DNA from: Coffea arabica
Taxonomy: Eukaryota; Streptophyta; Magnoliopsida; Gentianales; Rubiaceae
Assembly (NCBI RefSeq): GCF_036785885.1
Contig: NC_092316.1
Span: 15,803,001-15,867,000 of the forward strand
DNA: 64,000 nucleotides
Reading direction: 5' to 3'
The stretch's first letter is position 1; every line of letters starts with the position of its first letter. A model generated the notes under the pieces. The model did no database searches, was not told the origin of the DNA, and worked only from the letters and a program-made list of their open reading frames with translations. Shown here piece after piece: positions 48,238-60,239 of the stretch. The position numbers and the translations under genes are program-made.

Positions 48238-49392
48238 CACACGTACAAATCGCACAAATACATGCAAAGTAGACACTAAAAAACATCGAGATCTGCAATC
48301 AAGGCACACACCGGGAAATTTATTACATTCTAGAAAGATGCTTCCAAAAGCTTCTAACAGAGTATCTACTCATGGTCATGACCTGGAGTTGACCACGTGA
48401 TATCAACGTTGTAGACGACTAAAAACTTGAGTAAGAAGAGTATAATGACATGAACAACCTTTGAATTCATGATTTCAAAGAAGTTGGTCAATGGATTAAA
48501 CACGATATATATATATATTCTGTGCTATATTATTACAGTGTAACACAGACGTTAGATGGTATTATGATTTGAGACATATCAGGTGTTACTATATAAGTGA
48601 TATAATCCTTTAGCTTTGCAATGTATGTAATTATATGGTTAGTGCATTCTGCATTTTTCTCGGTTAAAATTTAACAACTTCTTCCGTGCATGAGCTAAAA
48701 AGTTTGAAACCTTTAGCTATATTTCTGAACAGACCAAAAAGGAGGAAAAAAAAAGTATTTAAAAAGGTCGGAACACTATAAGATTTTTCTTCTTTGGTCA
48801 ATAATATCGTAATCTTTTATTTTAGATTAGGTTGACAGATTGTGTGACAAAAATTACATGAGAGATGGACCACCACGACTTGTCACTCGTCTTATATGAG
48901 GACAGAATCCTTCCAGATAAATGGATAATTGAGCCCAGCAGTCCATTGATTTTCTTGTTTCCATTTTTCCATTTCTATCGACCTGTACAAACCGTTTGTT
49001 TTCGAAGTCTAACCACCATCACCCCCACCCCCACTCTTGTTATGTGCATTGCTATAGTATCATCAATAATGGCTTGCATAAAGCAGTCCTAATAATGCTT
49101 TGTCAAACCAAAGTTCATTGTATAGGGCATACATTGCATAATCATTGTGTTTTTGTTTGATTCAGATAGAAACAAATGATGGTGTCACAAAATAATTTTT
49201 CCATTTTTGGGTGCCCCAAATATTTAATGGTAATTACCTTGATAATCTCTTGACATTCTCTGAATATGGAGACCTATTCTCATTCTATACGTATTGATAA
49301 CGTTACTTGGAATATTAATTTACATTATACTTGAAAGGAAAAATGCAGTCAAGAACTTACATGGAAAGGGAAACTAGCTCTAATATTTAAAA
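48238..49392. other. intergenic, no gene seen
   Basis: AT-rich sequence. The frame at 48865-49092 has no recognisable domain. Confidence 0.4.
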
Positions 49393-49742
49393 GGGTTAAG
49401 CACAAAAACTCCCCCTAAGGTTTAATCGATTTTGCACTTTATCCCTTAACGTTATTTTGTTCTCACTTTACTCCCTAAACTGTTAGTCAGCTCCCAATAT
49501 TAAAAAGAAATTAATACCCTTAAGGGTTAATTACGATAAATCCTCTCAAGGCATAGCACAATCCACACTTACTTTTCAATATTATTTCATCTTAATTTGT
49601 TTGTTTGTCTTCAAAACTATTAGTCAACTCCAATAATTTGTACCACTCAAGACAAATAATGTTTAAAAAAATCAATATCCCTAACATAATAATGAAAATT
49701 ATATATATATATATATTAATGGATATAAATCCTGTTAAATTT

Positions 49743-50033
49743 TATCTCCAAAATTATATAGTTCTTAAGATAGAAGAAAATATCTTGCTCATCTCACATG
49801 ATAAGGGGAAAAATAATTAATACAAAATTAAACTCTGAAAATATTATTATATTTTCAAAATTATATAGTTTTCAAAATTATATTTTCAAATATAGTATTA
49901 TATTTCAAAACTATGAAAATATTATATCTCCAAAATTATTTAGTTTTTAAGATAGAGGAAAATATCTTGCTCATCTCTCATGATAAGGGGAAAAATAATT
50001 AATACAAAATTAAACTATGAAAATATTATTAAA
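49743..50033. repeat. direct duplication, about 105 bp, inside the foldback core
   Basis: Copies at about 49743-49848 and 49926-50033 share ATCTCCAAAATTAT, AATATCTTGCTCATCTC, CATGATAAGGGGAAAAATAA and TTAATACAAAATTAAACT. They differ at only a few sites. Confidence 0.8.
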
Positions 50034-50509
50034 GGTCTATAAGTTGGGTTTGTTTGGATTAAAGTTTATTTGAAAATTTTTTTAGAAAAATAGCACTATT
50101 TACAATTTGATGTTTGTGAGATAAAAAGGTGGACTAAGAAAAATTAAAAAGATGATTGGAAAACTTGCTTATAATGCAACAAATTTTTCTTTTTAGAAAA
50201 ATTTAGCAATCCAAATATATTTTAATAACATCTAAGCATGATAAATTAAAAGAGCAATCTTGAAAATTTTGAAACCCAAACCAATTATATTTCTCTTTTT
50301 TTAGTATTATCAACAAAAAAAATTTATACTTCCATGTAAAGAGAATGTCTGGCTATAAAAGAAAAGCTTAGCCATATGCATATTCTCTGTCATATATTTG
50401 GATCATTTTTGGACTTTTAAAAGTATTTTCACATTTTAATTTTTTAATAATAATTTTTGTTTGTTTTATCCCATTATTAATTCAAATTAGCAAGATAATC
50501 TTCTCAATC

Positions 50510-50512
<3 letters not shown>

Positions 50513-50559
<47 letters not shown>
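50513..50559. repeat. (AT)n microsatellite, about 46 bp
   Basis: Uninterrupted AT dinucleotides. It lies in the core of the foldback element. Confidence 0.95.
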
Positions 50560-50563
<4 letters not shown>

Positions 50564-50870
50564 TGGAATGAAATTTAACTAGCACCATCTATATAATTTT
50601 TTTTAATTATTATGTTAGGGATATTAATTTTTTAGATATTATTTGTCCTCAGTGTTACCAAATATTGGAGGAGATAAAGCGCAAAATAAACTATATCTTG
50701 AGGAGATTTACCAAAATTAATTCTTAGTGGTATAAATATCTCTTTGACATTACCATTACACAAAGTTGAAGTTGACTAACGGTTTAGAAGATAAAGTCAG
50801 AAAAGGAAAAGGTAACGTTAGGGATAAAGTGCAAAATGACCATACCTTAGGGGTAATTTTTGTGATTAAA

Positions 50871-52227
50871 TACACAAAATTGAGAGGAAGTCACAAGAGG
50901 AAGTCACAGGACTTAACCCCATATGGGATTTATCACAAAAAAAGTCAATTATTGCACAGCCAATTGTATCCCAAATATGATCAGTTCAATTCCGGTCTCA
51001 ATTATTATATAAATAGAATATTTTTTTGAACTCTATTTGTCTGTAGCAAGATTTCTAGTACTAGAAAGAGCAAAGATCAGAAAAAACTTGAGCTATTAGG
51101 TTCTAGAATATTGGTCCCAAATAAAAAAGAGATAGAGACCATGCACTGTAGTTCGAGGAAGCATCCCTTTTTTTATTACCACCCCAGTTGTTGACAGCAA
51201 GGTATTCAGGAGGGCTGGAGATTGCGGGGATAGTTCTATTCCAACATCATTGTACGGTTCATTACATGGAAGAAAAGGAGAGAAAATAAAAGACATGGGG
51301 CGGAATATTTCTCTTATTTGGGAGTTTCTTGGTTCCAGACCAAGAGAATAATCAAGCAGCAATTAAAATCTTCTTCTCAAAATAAATTTAATTAAAACAT
51401 AGAGAAGAATAGCCTTAATAATACATAAAGGGTACAAAAATTTAGTACCATTCAAAAATTATGCAATAGGATGAAATGCAGACTAGATAGTACTCTCTAA
51501 GAAACTCGTGCTACTTGGAAGTGCAGAGTCTATATTGTGGAAATATATGTTCAAGAACTGTGTGACAAAAGGCAAAATACGTGAAAAACCAATAACAAAA
51601 TCAACATAAAGAATGTTGCATGTAAGAATTAAAAGTTGAAAGCATAAATTCATATTAAATGATTTAATTTATCTTCAAAAATTTTATCTATAGCTAACGT
51701 CCAAACTTGCTTGTGCTTGAAACTCCTCAGCTTTTTCTATTTTACTAAAAGAGTAGGCAAATATTTTTACGTAATTTTGATTTTGCTTATGGAAAATAAT
51801 CCTTGAAAATCAGTGATTGTTTATGGTAATATCATAGATAAAGACTATTTACAAAAAAAAAAATACAAAAAGGGCAAAAAAAAAACAGTTTTAGTACTTT
51901 CAAACTGCTTTACGAAAAAGTATTTCTTTAATTATAGAACATTATAGGACATGCTCATCCAAACCTTTTTATGGTACATCCATGAACTCCTAAGTTGTAG
52001 TTGACATTGTATTCTTAACTATTTATGGCAGGAGAGAAATAATTATAGAAATGTCTTGGTTAAGGATGGGATTTAAGACGTGAGGAGAGGGAAAGAAGCA
52101 AATTTAATGGGTGCTTCTTATATTAGAATGTAATGGAGTTAATAGAGAAGTTAGTATGTAATGGGTGTCTAGCCCATCTCCTGACCAAAAAAATAAACCT
52201 TATAGGATGTAGTTATGCTAAATTTGT
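50871..52227. other. intergenic, no gene seen
   Basis: AT-rich sequence. The frame at 51096-51362 on the minus strand has no recognisable domain. Confidence 0.4.
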
Positions 52228-53095
52228 TATTGGATTAAATATCAAAAAGTAACTTGTGATTTGTTGAATGTTCAACTTAACTCTCTATGGTTCAAAAATC
52301 TACATCCTAACCCGTCGTGGTTTTAGCTGAATTAAAATTTGGACAGAAACCGTCTAAACTAATGGTTGCACACGAAATGTCAGAATTGCCCTTTATAAGT
52401 AATGGGATTGAATACCAAAAAACCCCCTGTGATTTGTCGAATATTCACCTTAACTCCTTATGATTCAAAAATCTACATTCTAACCTCTCATGGATTTAAC
52501 TAAATTGAATTTATTGAATTAGCCTTCTCTTAATCCATTCAAACATTCTACCATAGCTATTTCTATTGCTAGAAGAATGTAGTTGTTAAATGACTCATTG
52601 AAATTATTTATAATAAGGGGTCGGAGTGTAGGTTTTTGAACCATAAAGAGTTAAGAACATGGTTGTTAAAGGACTTATTGAAATTGTATACTAAGAGGGG
52701 CTAGAATGTAGGTTTTTGAAGTTGTTAAAGGATTTATTAAAATTATTTACCATGAAAGACTAGAATGTAGGTTTTTGAACCGTAGAGAGTTAAGAATGTA
52801 GTTGTTAAAAGACTTGTTGAAATTGTTTGCTATGAGGGGCTAAAATGTAGGTTTCTGAATCATAGGAAGTTAAGTTGAACGTTCATCAAACTACAAGGGG
52901 CTTTTTGAAATTTAATCCTATCATTTATAAAGGACAATTCTGACATTTCACATGCAACTGTTAGTTTAGACGGTTCCTGTCTAAGTTTCAATTTAATTAA
53001 AATCATGAGATACTAGAATGTAGGTTTCTGAACGATGGGGAGTTAAGTTGATCATTCGGTAAACTAGAATGGATTTTTTAGTATTTAACCCAATA
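52228..53095. mobile_element. foldback element with internal tandem blocks, about 870 bp
   Basis: The left arm (TTATTGGATTAAATATCAAA ... ACCGTCTAAACTAATGGTTG ... GTCAGAATTGCCCTTTATAA) matches the right arm in reverse (from about 52900 to GTATTTAACCCAATA at 53095). Between them the block GAATGTAGGTTTTTGAACCATAGAGAGTTAA plus GTTGTTAAAGGACTTATTGAAATT recurs four or five times in direct order. Arms of about 190 bases plus these blocks give a long imperfect palindrome. No coding. Confidence 0.75.
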
Positions 53096-56000
53096 TTATT
53101 TAATAGATCTAGATCTATGTCTAGACTATATCAATCTAAATCTTATCTAGATCCACAATTTTCTTACACAGTAAATAATATCATTTATTTTGAAATGTAC
53201 TTTGAACCGATTATAGTAACTAGTAAATCTATCAATTCTAACAAATATAATATTGGACCTTTTAATGGGATGTCACGTGAATTGAACAAAATTAACCAAA
53301 ATTATAACTATTTTATATCAGATGACAAATCCAAAAACTAATAATTTTGAAATAATTAATCCTAACTTATCCGACCTCATTCCGTTCATGAACATCTAAT
53401 GTTTATCATCGAATTAATGTATTCGTTCCAATATAGCTTGTTCTTTCCTCCAAAACTTGAATTGCGTAATCAAAAAAGAAAAATTTTCAAATCCTTTGTT
53501 TCCAAAAAATAGTTTTTATATTGTCTTTTTTTTTTCCGCATTCAAACATCTAATCTTCATCTTACAAATTGTCCCACAATTAGATAATTTTTTACCTTAT
53601 ATAGAGCAGGCACAAGGCATTGATAAACCCAAAAAAAAAAAAAGAAGAAGAAGAAGAAGAAAAAGAATTAAAATATTCTTCTTTATTTTTTTTATTTGTT
53701 CCATGTTTAGGAAACAAACAGGATACAACTCAGAACTCAAAACTCTTCAAAACACAAAAAGAAAAAAGAAAATCGTAAACAACATCATTTTCCAGTGCAC
53801 TGCTGCACAAACTATTCCTGAATACGACTCATCTATGTGTTTCTATGACTAAAATTCAAAAAAAAAAAATAAATAAAGCTGTCAAAGACAAAAAAAAAAC
53901 AACTGTGTCCATTTTATTTTGTTGCTTTTTAGCCTGAGGAAGCAAAAAAAAAAAGTGTGCTGCTCCTTTTAAAATTGTCCCAATGCCACAAAGGTGAATG
54001 AGTGCCCTAGCTTTCACACGCGACAGCCACTTATTGCGCTTTGTTTTCGTGTATGTTTTGTGCGTTGCATGCTTCGCTTTGCTTTGGGTGCGTGTGTCTT
54101 TGTTTTGGGACCCTTTGAATAACCCTAAATCTATCATTCCATGTCATCTTTCCACAGAATTTCACGCCCCGTGAGGCGTGGGGGTATTAACTGTCCTGCC
54201 ACAATAGTGAAATTATTTCGTGTCTCGTTTAGGTTTTTTTTGTGTTGTGTTCCTGTGTCATGTCAAGAATTGCCACATCATACAAATTAAAGTTAAAATT
54301 AATCTTTTTACACGGATTATCAACATATTTCTAGTTTAAGTTTGAATTTTTTTTTTTATTTTTTGACATGTAGCATATGAAGTTATGAATGATAAAAAAA
54401 AATTTAGTAGATTTTTTTTTTAAGTAAGAACTAGATTCGTGACTTCATAAATATTTTAAATGTGTGTATACTTATTTCTCACAGCCAAAGTTGGGTATTA
54501 GAGATATTAGTTAGGTAACTATGAATTGTTGCTAGTTCAATTTTCAAGTTCTTTTCTGCGTCCTTTCTCATTAGAATCTTTGTATAACTTGACATGGTGA
54601 ATTTTAATGTACAAGATAAATTTTTTAATGTACAAAATAATTTCTTAGAGGGAAAAAGCAAAACTGGTTTTAGGGGAAGAGGGTTAGATGATGGATGACA
54701 AATCTTCCAATTTGATTACCACAATTTATTTATTCATTTCAAAAAATTATAAATAAAAAAAAACTCACACAAAGTTGGAAACTTAGGCAATCACTTTTGG
54801 TTAAAGCTACATCTAGTCTTCAACTAGGAGGGCTAAGAAATGTATGTTTGATTCCACCACTAATACCAAACCAAGATTTTGATTTGTGTTGTTTCCATCA
54901 CTAAAAGCGATTGTTGATTTTACAAAATGGGTAACCAAGACAATTACTTTTTGATTTTAGTTGTGGTAATTAGTATTTATGCCATAGTTAGTATTTAGAT
55001 ATAAACACCTTCAGACAAAAAAACTATAGGACATGATGTTATGTACTATTGAGAAACTCTTTGTTTTAGTTTTTTTTGGGGGGGGGGGGGGTTTGGTAAG
55101 GCATGACAAATGTCTGTTTCATGGTCCCTTTTGAGTGGAGAATGGTGTCCTACACTCAATTTGAAAGGCAAGCAATTGAAATGCAAATCACATGATGAAC
55201 GGAAATGAAGAAAAAGCATTAGCTCATGCAATGCGTTACCTAAAGAAGCAGATGAGTTTCACTGCAAAATTGACCAAGAAATTAGAAAAATAAAAGCACA
55301 AAGTGGATTGGAATTAGAAGCTACATCAGAATAAAAGCTAGGCATTGGGAGCTGATATTCACTAGAAAGTTGTAGTGATTTCTTGTTCACTTGCCACCAA
55401 TGTTTATAGGATTTCTGCTTGACTTTCAACACATAAAAATGGATTACAATCTATTTGGAGTGCAAATTTTTTTTTTTTTTTTTGGGGAAAGTTTGTGTCT
55501 GACATGTTTCCAATCATTTCTTTTCTCTTTTCACCTTTTTTTTTTATTGTGATTAAAGATTAACAATCACAGTAAATTGATGCATATATTATTTTCTTAG
55601 ATAGATATTCTTATATTTAGTGACACTGTATACATCAACTCTTTGGGTTGCAAAGTAAAAAAAAAAAAAAAAGGGTTAGATATTAAGGCACTAATAATAA
55701 TATAAAAAATTGAACTAAGTTCTTGACTTTCCTCTTTTCTCTCGTAAAATTTAAAATCTCCATTCATCGGGATCAAAAGAAAAGGCATATTATGTTAAAA
55801 AAATATATCTTTATTACTTTCTAAGGGTGATTTTCAACCATCTTCTTATCTTTTCATTTACTTCTTTATCTAATTAAAGATTAACAATCCAAATCAATTG
55901 AATCAAAAAAAATCCTAAAAATTTGATCTATACTATATATGTTATTTCCCTAGATGTACACGTCATAGGCTGCAATCAAACCTGACCGTTAAATATGAAG

Positions 56001-57382
56001 CTAGAGAACCAACACGTAAGAAAACATTAACCAATTTAATTAGTCCGTTGATAGTTAGTGGCCTAGGAACAATAAAGTTTCCAAAGTCCAAAAAAAACTA
56101 TTCACATTGTTAAGAATGATGTATTACGTAGGCATGTAATGTCCAGTTCTATGCGGAGAATTATGACATACATATTCCCAAGAAACAATTGCACAACAGC
56201 TGGAGAATTAAAGTTTGTAACGTATCATCAGAAGAAGAAAGGCAAAAAAAATCTCACAAAGATATACACAAAAAAAAAAACCGGGAGAAGCCCTACTCCG
56301 GTGACTGAAATTGAGGCCGTAGAATTTAGAGGTTTTGAATTCAGATTCTCCTTTCTTCTTTCTGCTTTTTAAATTCTACCCTTTTCCTATATGATCACTT
56401 GATTAATATTTTTACCAACTAATTTAGATTTTGAGGACACTTTGATGTTTAATTTTACCATTTGAATCATTGCGATTATAATATATGATTTACAAGAGTC
56501 TCATTTAATAAATAATTGTGTCAAAATAATGTCAACAACATCTTCATAAAGGTCACATACGAACAGATAAAGAAACAAAAAAAAAAAAAAAGGCAAAGGA
56601 AAAGATCTGCTACAGTGGTAATAGCAAAAGGTGAAAAAAAGAAAAATCTGCTGTGCTCCGACATTCTCTGTCAACTGAAACCAAAACCACTCACTGCCCT
56701 CACCCCATCACTTTCAGAAATTATCCCTGTAAAAGTAAACCCCACATACCATGTTGTTTCATTCTGTTACATGACAATTTCCACAGTCCTGTTTCACTGA
56801 GCAACCCCAAACACACAGAGAGAGAAAACACCACCCCCCCCCCCCCCTTCTCTCCAAAAAAAAAAACTTTATCTTTGTCACTTGGGAATCCTAAATAAGC
56901 ATAACTACTTTGTAGTGTAACAGACCTTGTGAATACTTTTCAGATTTATTTTGTCAGTAGAGAGGATAAACAACTCACCAATACTGTACAAGGTCCAATG
57001 TTGCTTTTTTTTTTTCTCCCTTTTTTTACTTTATCCTTTTAATTGAATCCTCAAACCACCTATGAACATGGAGTAAATTTTTTGTACCAATACAAATTGA
57101 GTCAAGATTTCTTGAGACAATAAGTTTCGATCTCTTTATACATTTAGTACTCTCTCCATCCCATATTATTATTAGAAAGTTAAACACCTCATCTTTAAAA
57201 TTTACATAGACATACAAGTTTTATTCTGATATGAATTTACTAAAACTCTCTACACATAGGGGCAAGAATCAGTAAATGAAACTTTTAGGATTCTTTAAGA
57301 CTTATTCCTCTTGGAGGCTTACTTTTTCTTTTTCTTTTTTTCTAATTCCTTTTCTGGAGTAGGTCAGAGTTGGTTCTAGACC
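53096..57382. other. intergenic, no gene seen
   Basis: AT-rich sequence with many A or T runs, a 14-G run at 55078-55091 and a 14-C run at 56834-56847. A small hairpin ACGCCCCGTGAGGCGT lies near 54163-54178. A fragment resembling a Stowaway end (TACTCTCTCCATCCCAT) lies near 57149. Frames here cross homopolymers and match nothing known. The last few hundred bases are the PADRE gene promoter. Confidence 0.45.
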
Positions 57383-57390
57383 TATAAAAG
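57383..57390 (+). promoter_or_regulatory. TATA box of the PADRE gene
   Basis: TATAAAAG lies 87 bases before the start codon, so transcription would begin near 57415 and leave a short leader of about 60 bases. Position and sequence fit the plant TATA consensus. Confidence 0.65.
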
Positions 57391-57476
57391 GTGGTGCAGT
57401 AATATGCTTTCTTCCCTCTTTGTTCATTCTTTTGGTTCTAGACTTCTAGTTATACTTTGCAAAGAGAAACAGAGAG

Positions 57477-58658
57477 ATGGGGAATTGCCAGGCCATTGAT
57501 AATGCTTCTCTACTGATACAACACCCAAATGGTAGAGTTGACAAGCTGTATTTGCCTGTCACTGCCAGTGAAATCATGAAGATGAATCCTGGCCATTATG
57601 TTGCTCTCCTTCTCACCACAACCATCTGCCCAGCAACTTCTTCCACCACCACCACCGACAACACCAAAGCCACTAAACATAGCAGCAATACAGGCTTCAA
57701 AAGCAACAGTCCTCCTGTTCGAATTACACGAATTAAGCTTCTTAGGCCAACTGATTCATTAGTTCTTGGCCATGTTTATAGACTGATAACTACTCAAGGT
57801 TGGTTTTCTGTCTTCTTGTTTCCATATTAACAGAAGAATTCTTCTTTAAAGTCCTGTTCAGGGTGTTTATGGAGGCTTTTCTGACATGGTTTTTGGATTA
57901 TAGAGGTTATGAAAGGCTTGTGGGCAAAGAAGTATGCAAAAATGAGGAAGCAGCAGTCAGAGTCATCAGAGAAGAAAGTGAACTTGACAGCAAAAGAAAT
58001 TTCAGATTTTGAGGCAGCAGTTAGAAAATATGAGATGGAAAGATCCAGCCAGGTAAATTTCTTGATACTTTTAGGACTTCTTGAATTTCCAAAGCAAAGG
58101 TTTTCAATTCAATTTCTCATCAGCAATATGTAAGGTAGAGCTAATTTTAATCCACTTAAAACCACTTTTCTATGGGTCTTGAAATTTGAAAGAGGCACCT
58201 AAAACAAATTTCTTCCCTGGAAACCTCTTCCATGTGGTCTCTTTTTTCCCCCAACCTATTTTTCCGAAGTAGATAGAATAGTAACCACTAACAAGGTTGC
58301 TTCAACAATCACTGCTTTCTGAACCTTTCACAATTTATGTTAGTATCAACAAAATACACGTGCATAATTAGGATCATGGGATGATGAAAAAAATGTTTTT
58401 TTCTTGTATTTATTTGTTACCTTCTCAGAATTTACTCCATTTTGTGGAACTAAAATTAAGAAACCATAGACTTGAAACTCATATTTTCAAGATTGATTCT
58501 TTCTATGGGTTCAGTTCTTTCCACTAATTCCCAAAATATTATTCCAGACAAAGCACGAAAGGCACAGGACAAAGACATCTCAATCAGCAAGCACTATTGC
58601 TGCCAAGTCAAGAGCATGGCAACCCTCATTACAGAGCATCTCTGAGGCTGCAAGCTAA
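57477..58658 (+). CDS. PADRE (DUF4228) domain protein, 3 exons, 193 aa
   Basis: Exons 57477-57798, 57904-58052 and 58548-58658 join in frame at GT-AG sites to give 193 aa, normal for this plant family. The start MGNCQAIDNASLLIQHPNG is the usual PADRE opening. Gly2 suits N-myristoylation and Cys4 palmitoylation, so membrane attachment is likely. TASEIMKMNPGHYVALLL is followed by a Thr/Ser-rich, likely disordered, insert (about residues 45-80). Next come RITRIKLLRPTDSLVLGHVY and RLITTQEVMKGLWAKKYAKM, then a basic, Ser-rich tail. PADRE genes are known to respond to pathogens and abiotic stress; their biochemical role is unresolved. A TATA box lies 5'. The locus looks intact, and the neighbours do not refine its role. 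Confidence 0.93.
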
Positions 58659-60000
58659 TTTTGTCTCTTCTTAAGTTAGCCTAGGATGTCGTCCCTAGGG
58701 GTTTTTGTGAAGACTATGACCAGCCAAAGCAAATAGACTATAATTTCTGAGAGGAGCTGGTGCCAAAAAGCTCCAAAAGGATAAAACAATTGTTGAAAAA
58801 GATGTATAGTACCAGAGAAAGCAGCTCATTATTGTAAGGAATTAATTGATCAGCTGGTTTCTTAATAGAACAGGGCTTTGGTTTCAAGCATAAAGATAGC
58901 TTTTCTTTGTTCTTGTTATACACTTCTCAATATTCCTAGCAAATCATTGTCCATCATAGATCAATATTGAGGAAAGAGCAGACTAGGAACTCTAAAAACT
59001 GCTTAATGCGCTAGAGTAAGAAGACTGTTTGCCAAGAAGGAAAATTAAGTACAGAAATTTGTTGGAATGATATTTTAACATAGTAATGAAAGGTGTTTAA
59101 TTCTCCATGTTTTCAAAACCTCGCTTCAAAATAGTTAACCAACATAAGTAAAATAGATGCATCATGTTAAAAGCTAAGAGTAAGAACCAAGCCAGTATTC
59201 GAAATTGAGGGAGGTGTTCTTACTATTAGATCTCAACATACTATATTCTTAGTCCATGTTGTACTAATTGTCAGTTTTCCAGCTTTCCTTAAAAAAAATT
59301 CAAGAAAGAGAGAAACCGTACACTCTTTTCCGGACAATGGGCAAATAGTGAACAACTTGAAAGTTGTGTCACAATATTTCTAAATTGACTCCATTTACTA
59401 ATACAACTACACTAAGTCTGAAAACACCCAATAGAATATAACAGAACCAGAGTATACGCAGACATAGAATGAATAAACAAATATTCAGATACCCTTTTAA
59501 AGTACAATTAGTATAGAAAGATAAGAAGAAGGCATTTTGTTCATTAATTAAATAGATATGGCCATCCATGGAATTATGGAGAGCAACAAATTAATCATAA
59601 AAGAAGAATCTGTGCAAGGAAGACACCATCATGGCCAAAGAATTCCTCAAGATTCAAATATACTCAAACTGTAACTACAAAATTCATAATTCAGGCCAGG
59701 GAAATCTATGGGCTACATCATTAGTTTACAGGCTAACTTAGGTAAAACTTTAGATGAAAGGATCATAGGACAACTTTGACTTAGTCAAAAAAATCTTCCC
59801 AAAGTGCCTAGAAATTAGAAAATGGCCGCATGTAAAACCAAGATAAACTTAAGCCACAGGTTTACAAAATGAAATGTGTACTAGTCCCACTAAGTTGTAT
59901 AGTGGATACTCAACATTGTAATTCTTTCCTAGGTGCCAATAAACGATGGAAAAGGATACTTGGCAGCTGAGTCACATAAGAATTTCATGATAGAAAACAA
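58659..60000. other. 3' flank of the PADRE gene, no further gene seen
   Basis: Probably the 3' UTR for the first few hundred bases. Short minus-strand frames (58738-58923, 59369-59569) are not convincing. Confidence 0.4.
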
Positions 60001-60165
60001 TCAATGGGACAACTGAGCAAGGGTTATAATATACCTAGAGTCATCATTCATTGTACATTTTTGACTTTGAGCAATCATAGCAGCCATCTTTGTTGCACTG
60101 GAAGAAGAGGAATCATATTTTCTGCCCACGATGCCACAGGATTGTTCTCTTCCTTTTAGAGCCAT
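60001..60165 (-). CDS. 54-codon coding-like frame, possible exon of an unknown gene
   Basis: Minus-strand ATG 60165-60163 to TGA 60003-60001. The text MALKGREQSCGIVGRKYDSS is followed by a Ser run and ATKMAAMIAQSQKCTMNDDS. The frame also extends upstream without an ATG to about 60220 (GKGKVTICFTTESRYT). A possible donor AG|GTATAT follows the DDSR codons near 60037. The bias towards charged and small residues looks coding, but no family is recognised and no partner exon was found. It could be a 3' exon of the PPR transcript or an independent small gene. Confidence 0.25.
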   Translation of the reverse strand: MALKGREQSCGIVGRKYDSSSSSATKMAAMIAQSQKCTMNDDSRYIITLAQLSH

Positions 60166-60239
60166 AGTGTACCGAGATTCAGTAGTAAAGCAGATAGTAA
60201 CTTTTCCTTTTCCATTCTTCCTCTCTTAGACAGCAAGGT

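Larger units (their letters stand above)
49393..50870. mobile_element. large foldback element with about 320-bp arms
   Basis: The left arm begins GGGTTAAGCACAAAAACTCC and contains TTTTGCACTTTATCCCTTAACGTTA; the right arm carries the reverse complement (TAACGTTAGGGATAAAGTGC... to TGTGATTAA). The inner part also pairs: ATATCCCTAACATAATAAT near 49674 against ATTATTATGTTAGGGATAT near 50605. The core (49711-50575) holds a direct duplication, an AT-rich dispersed repeat and an (AT)n array. No transposase frame. Confidence 0.75.

Noticed and set aside
53856..54137. 93-codon minus-strand frame, Lys/Thr-rich start and hydrophobic end
   Set aside because: The end is translated from A/T runs, there is no recognisable domain, and the start is not supported.
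57800..58012. Alternative frame over the first intron and exon 2 of the PADRE gene
   Set aside because: The spliced frame gives the full family sequence; this one is a shadow crossing the intron.
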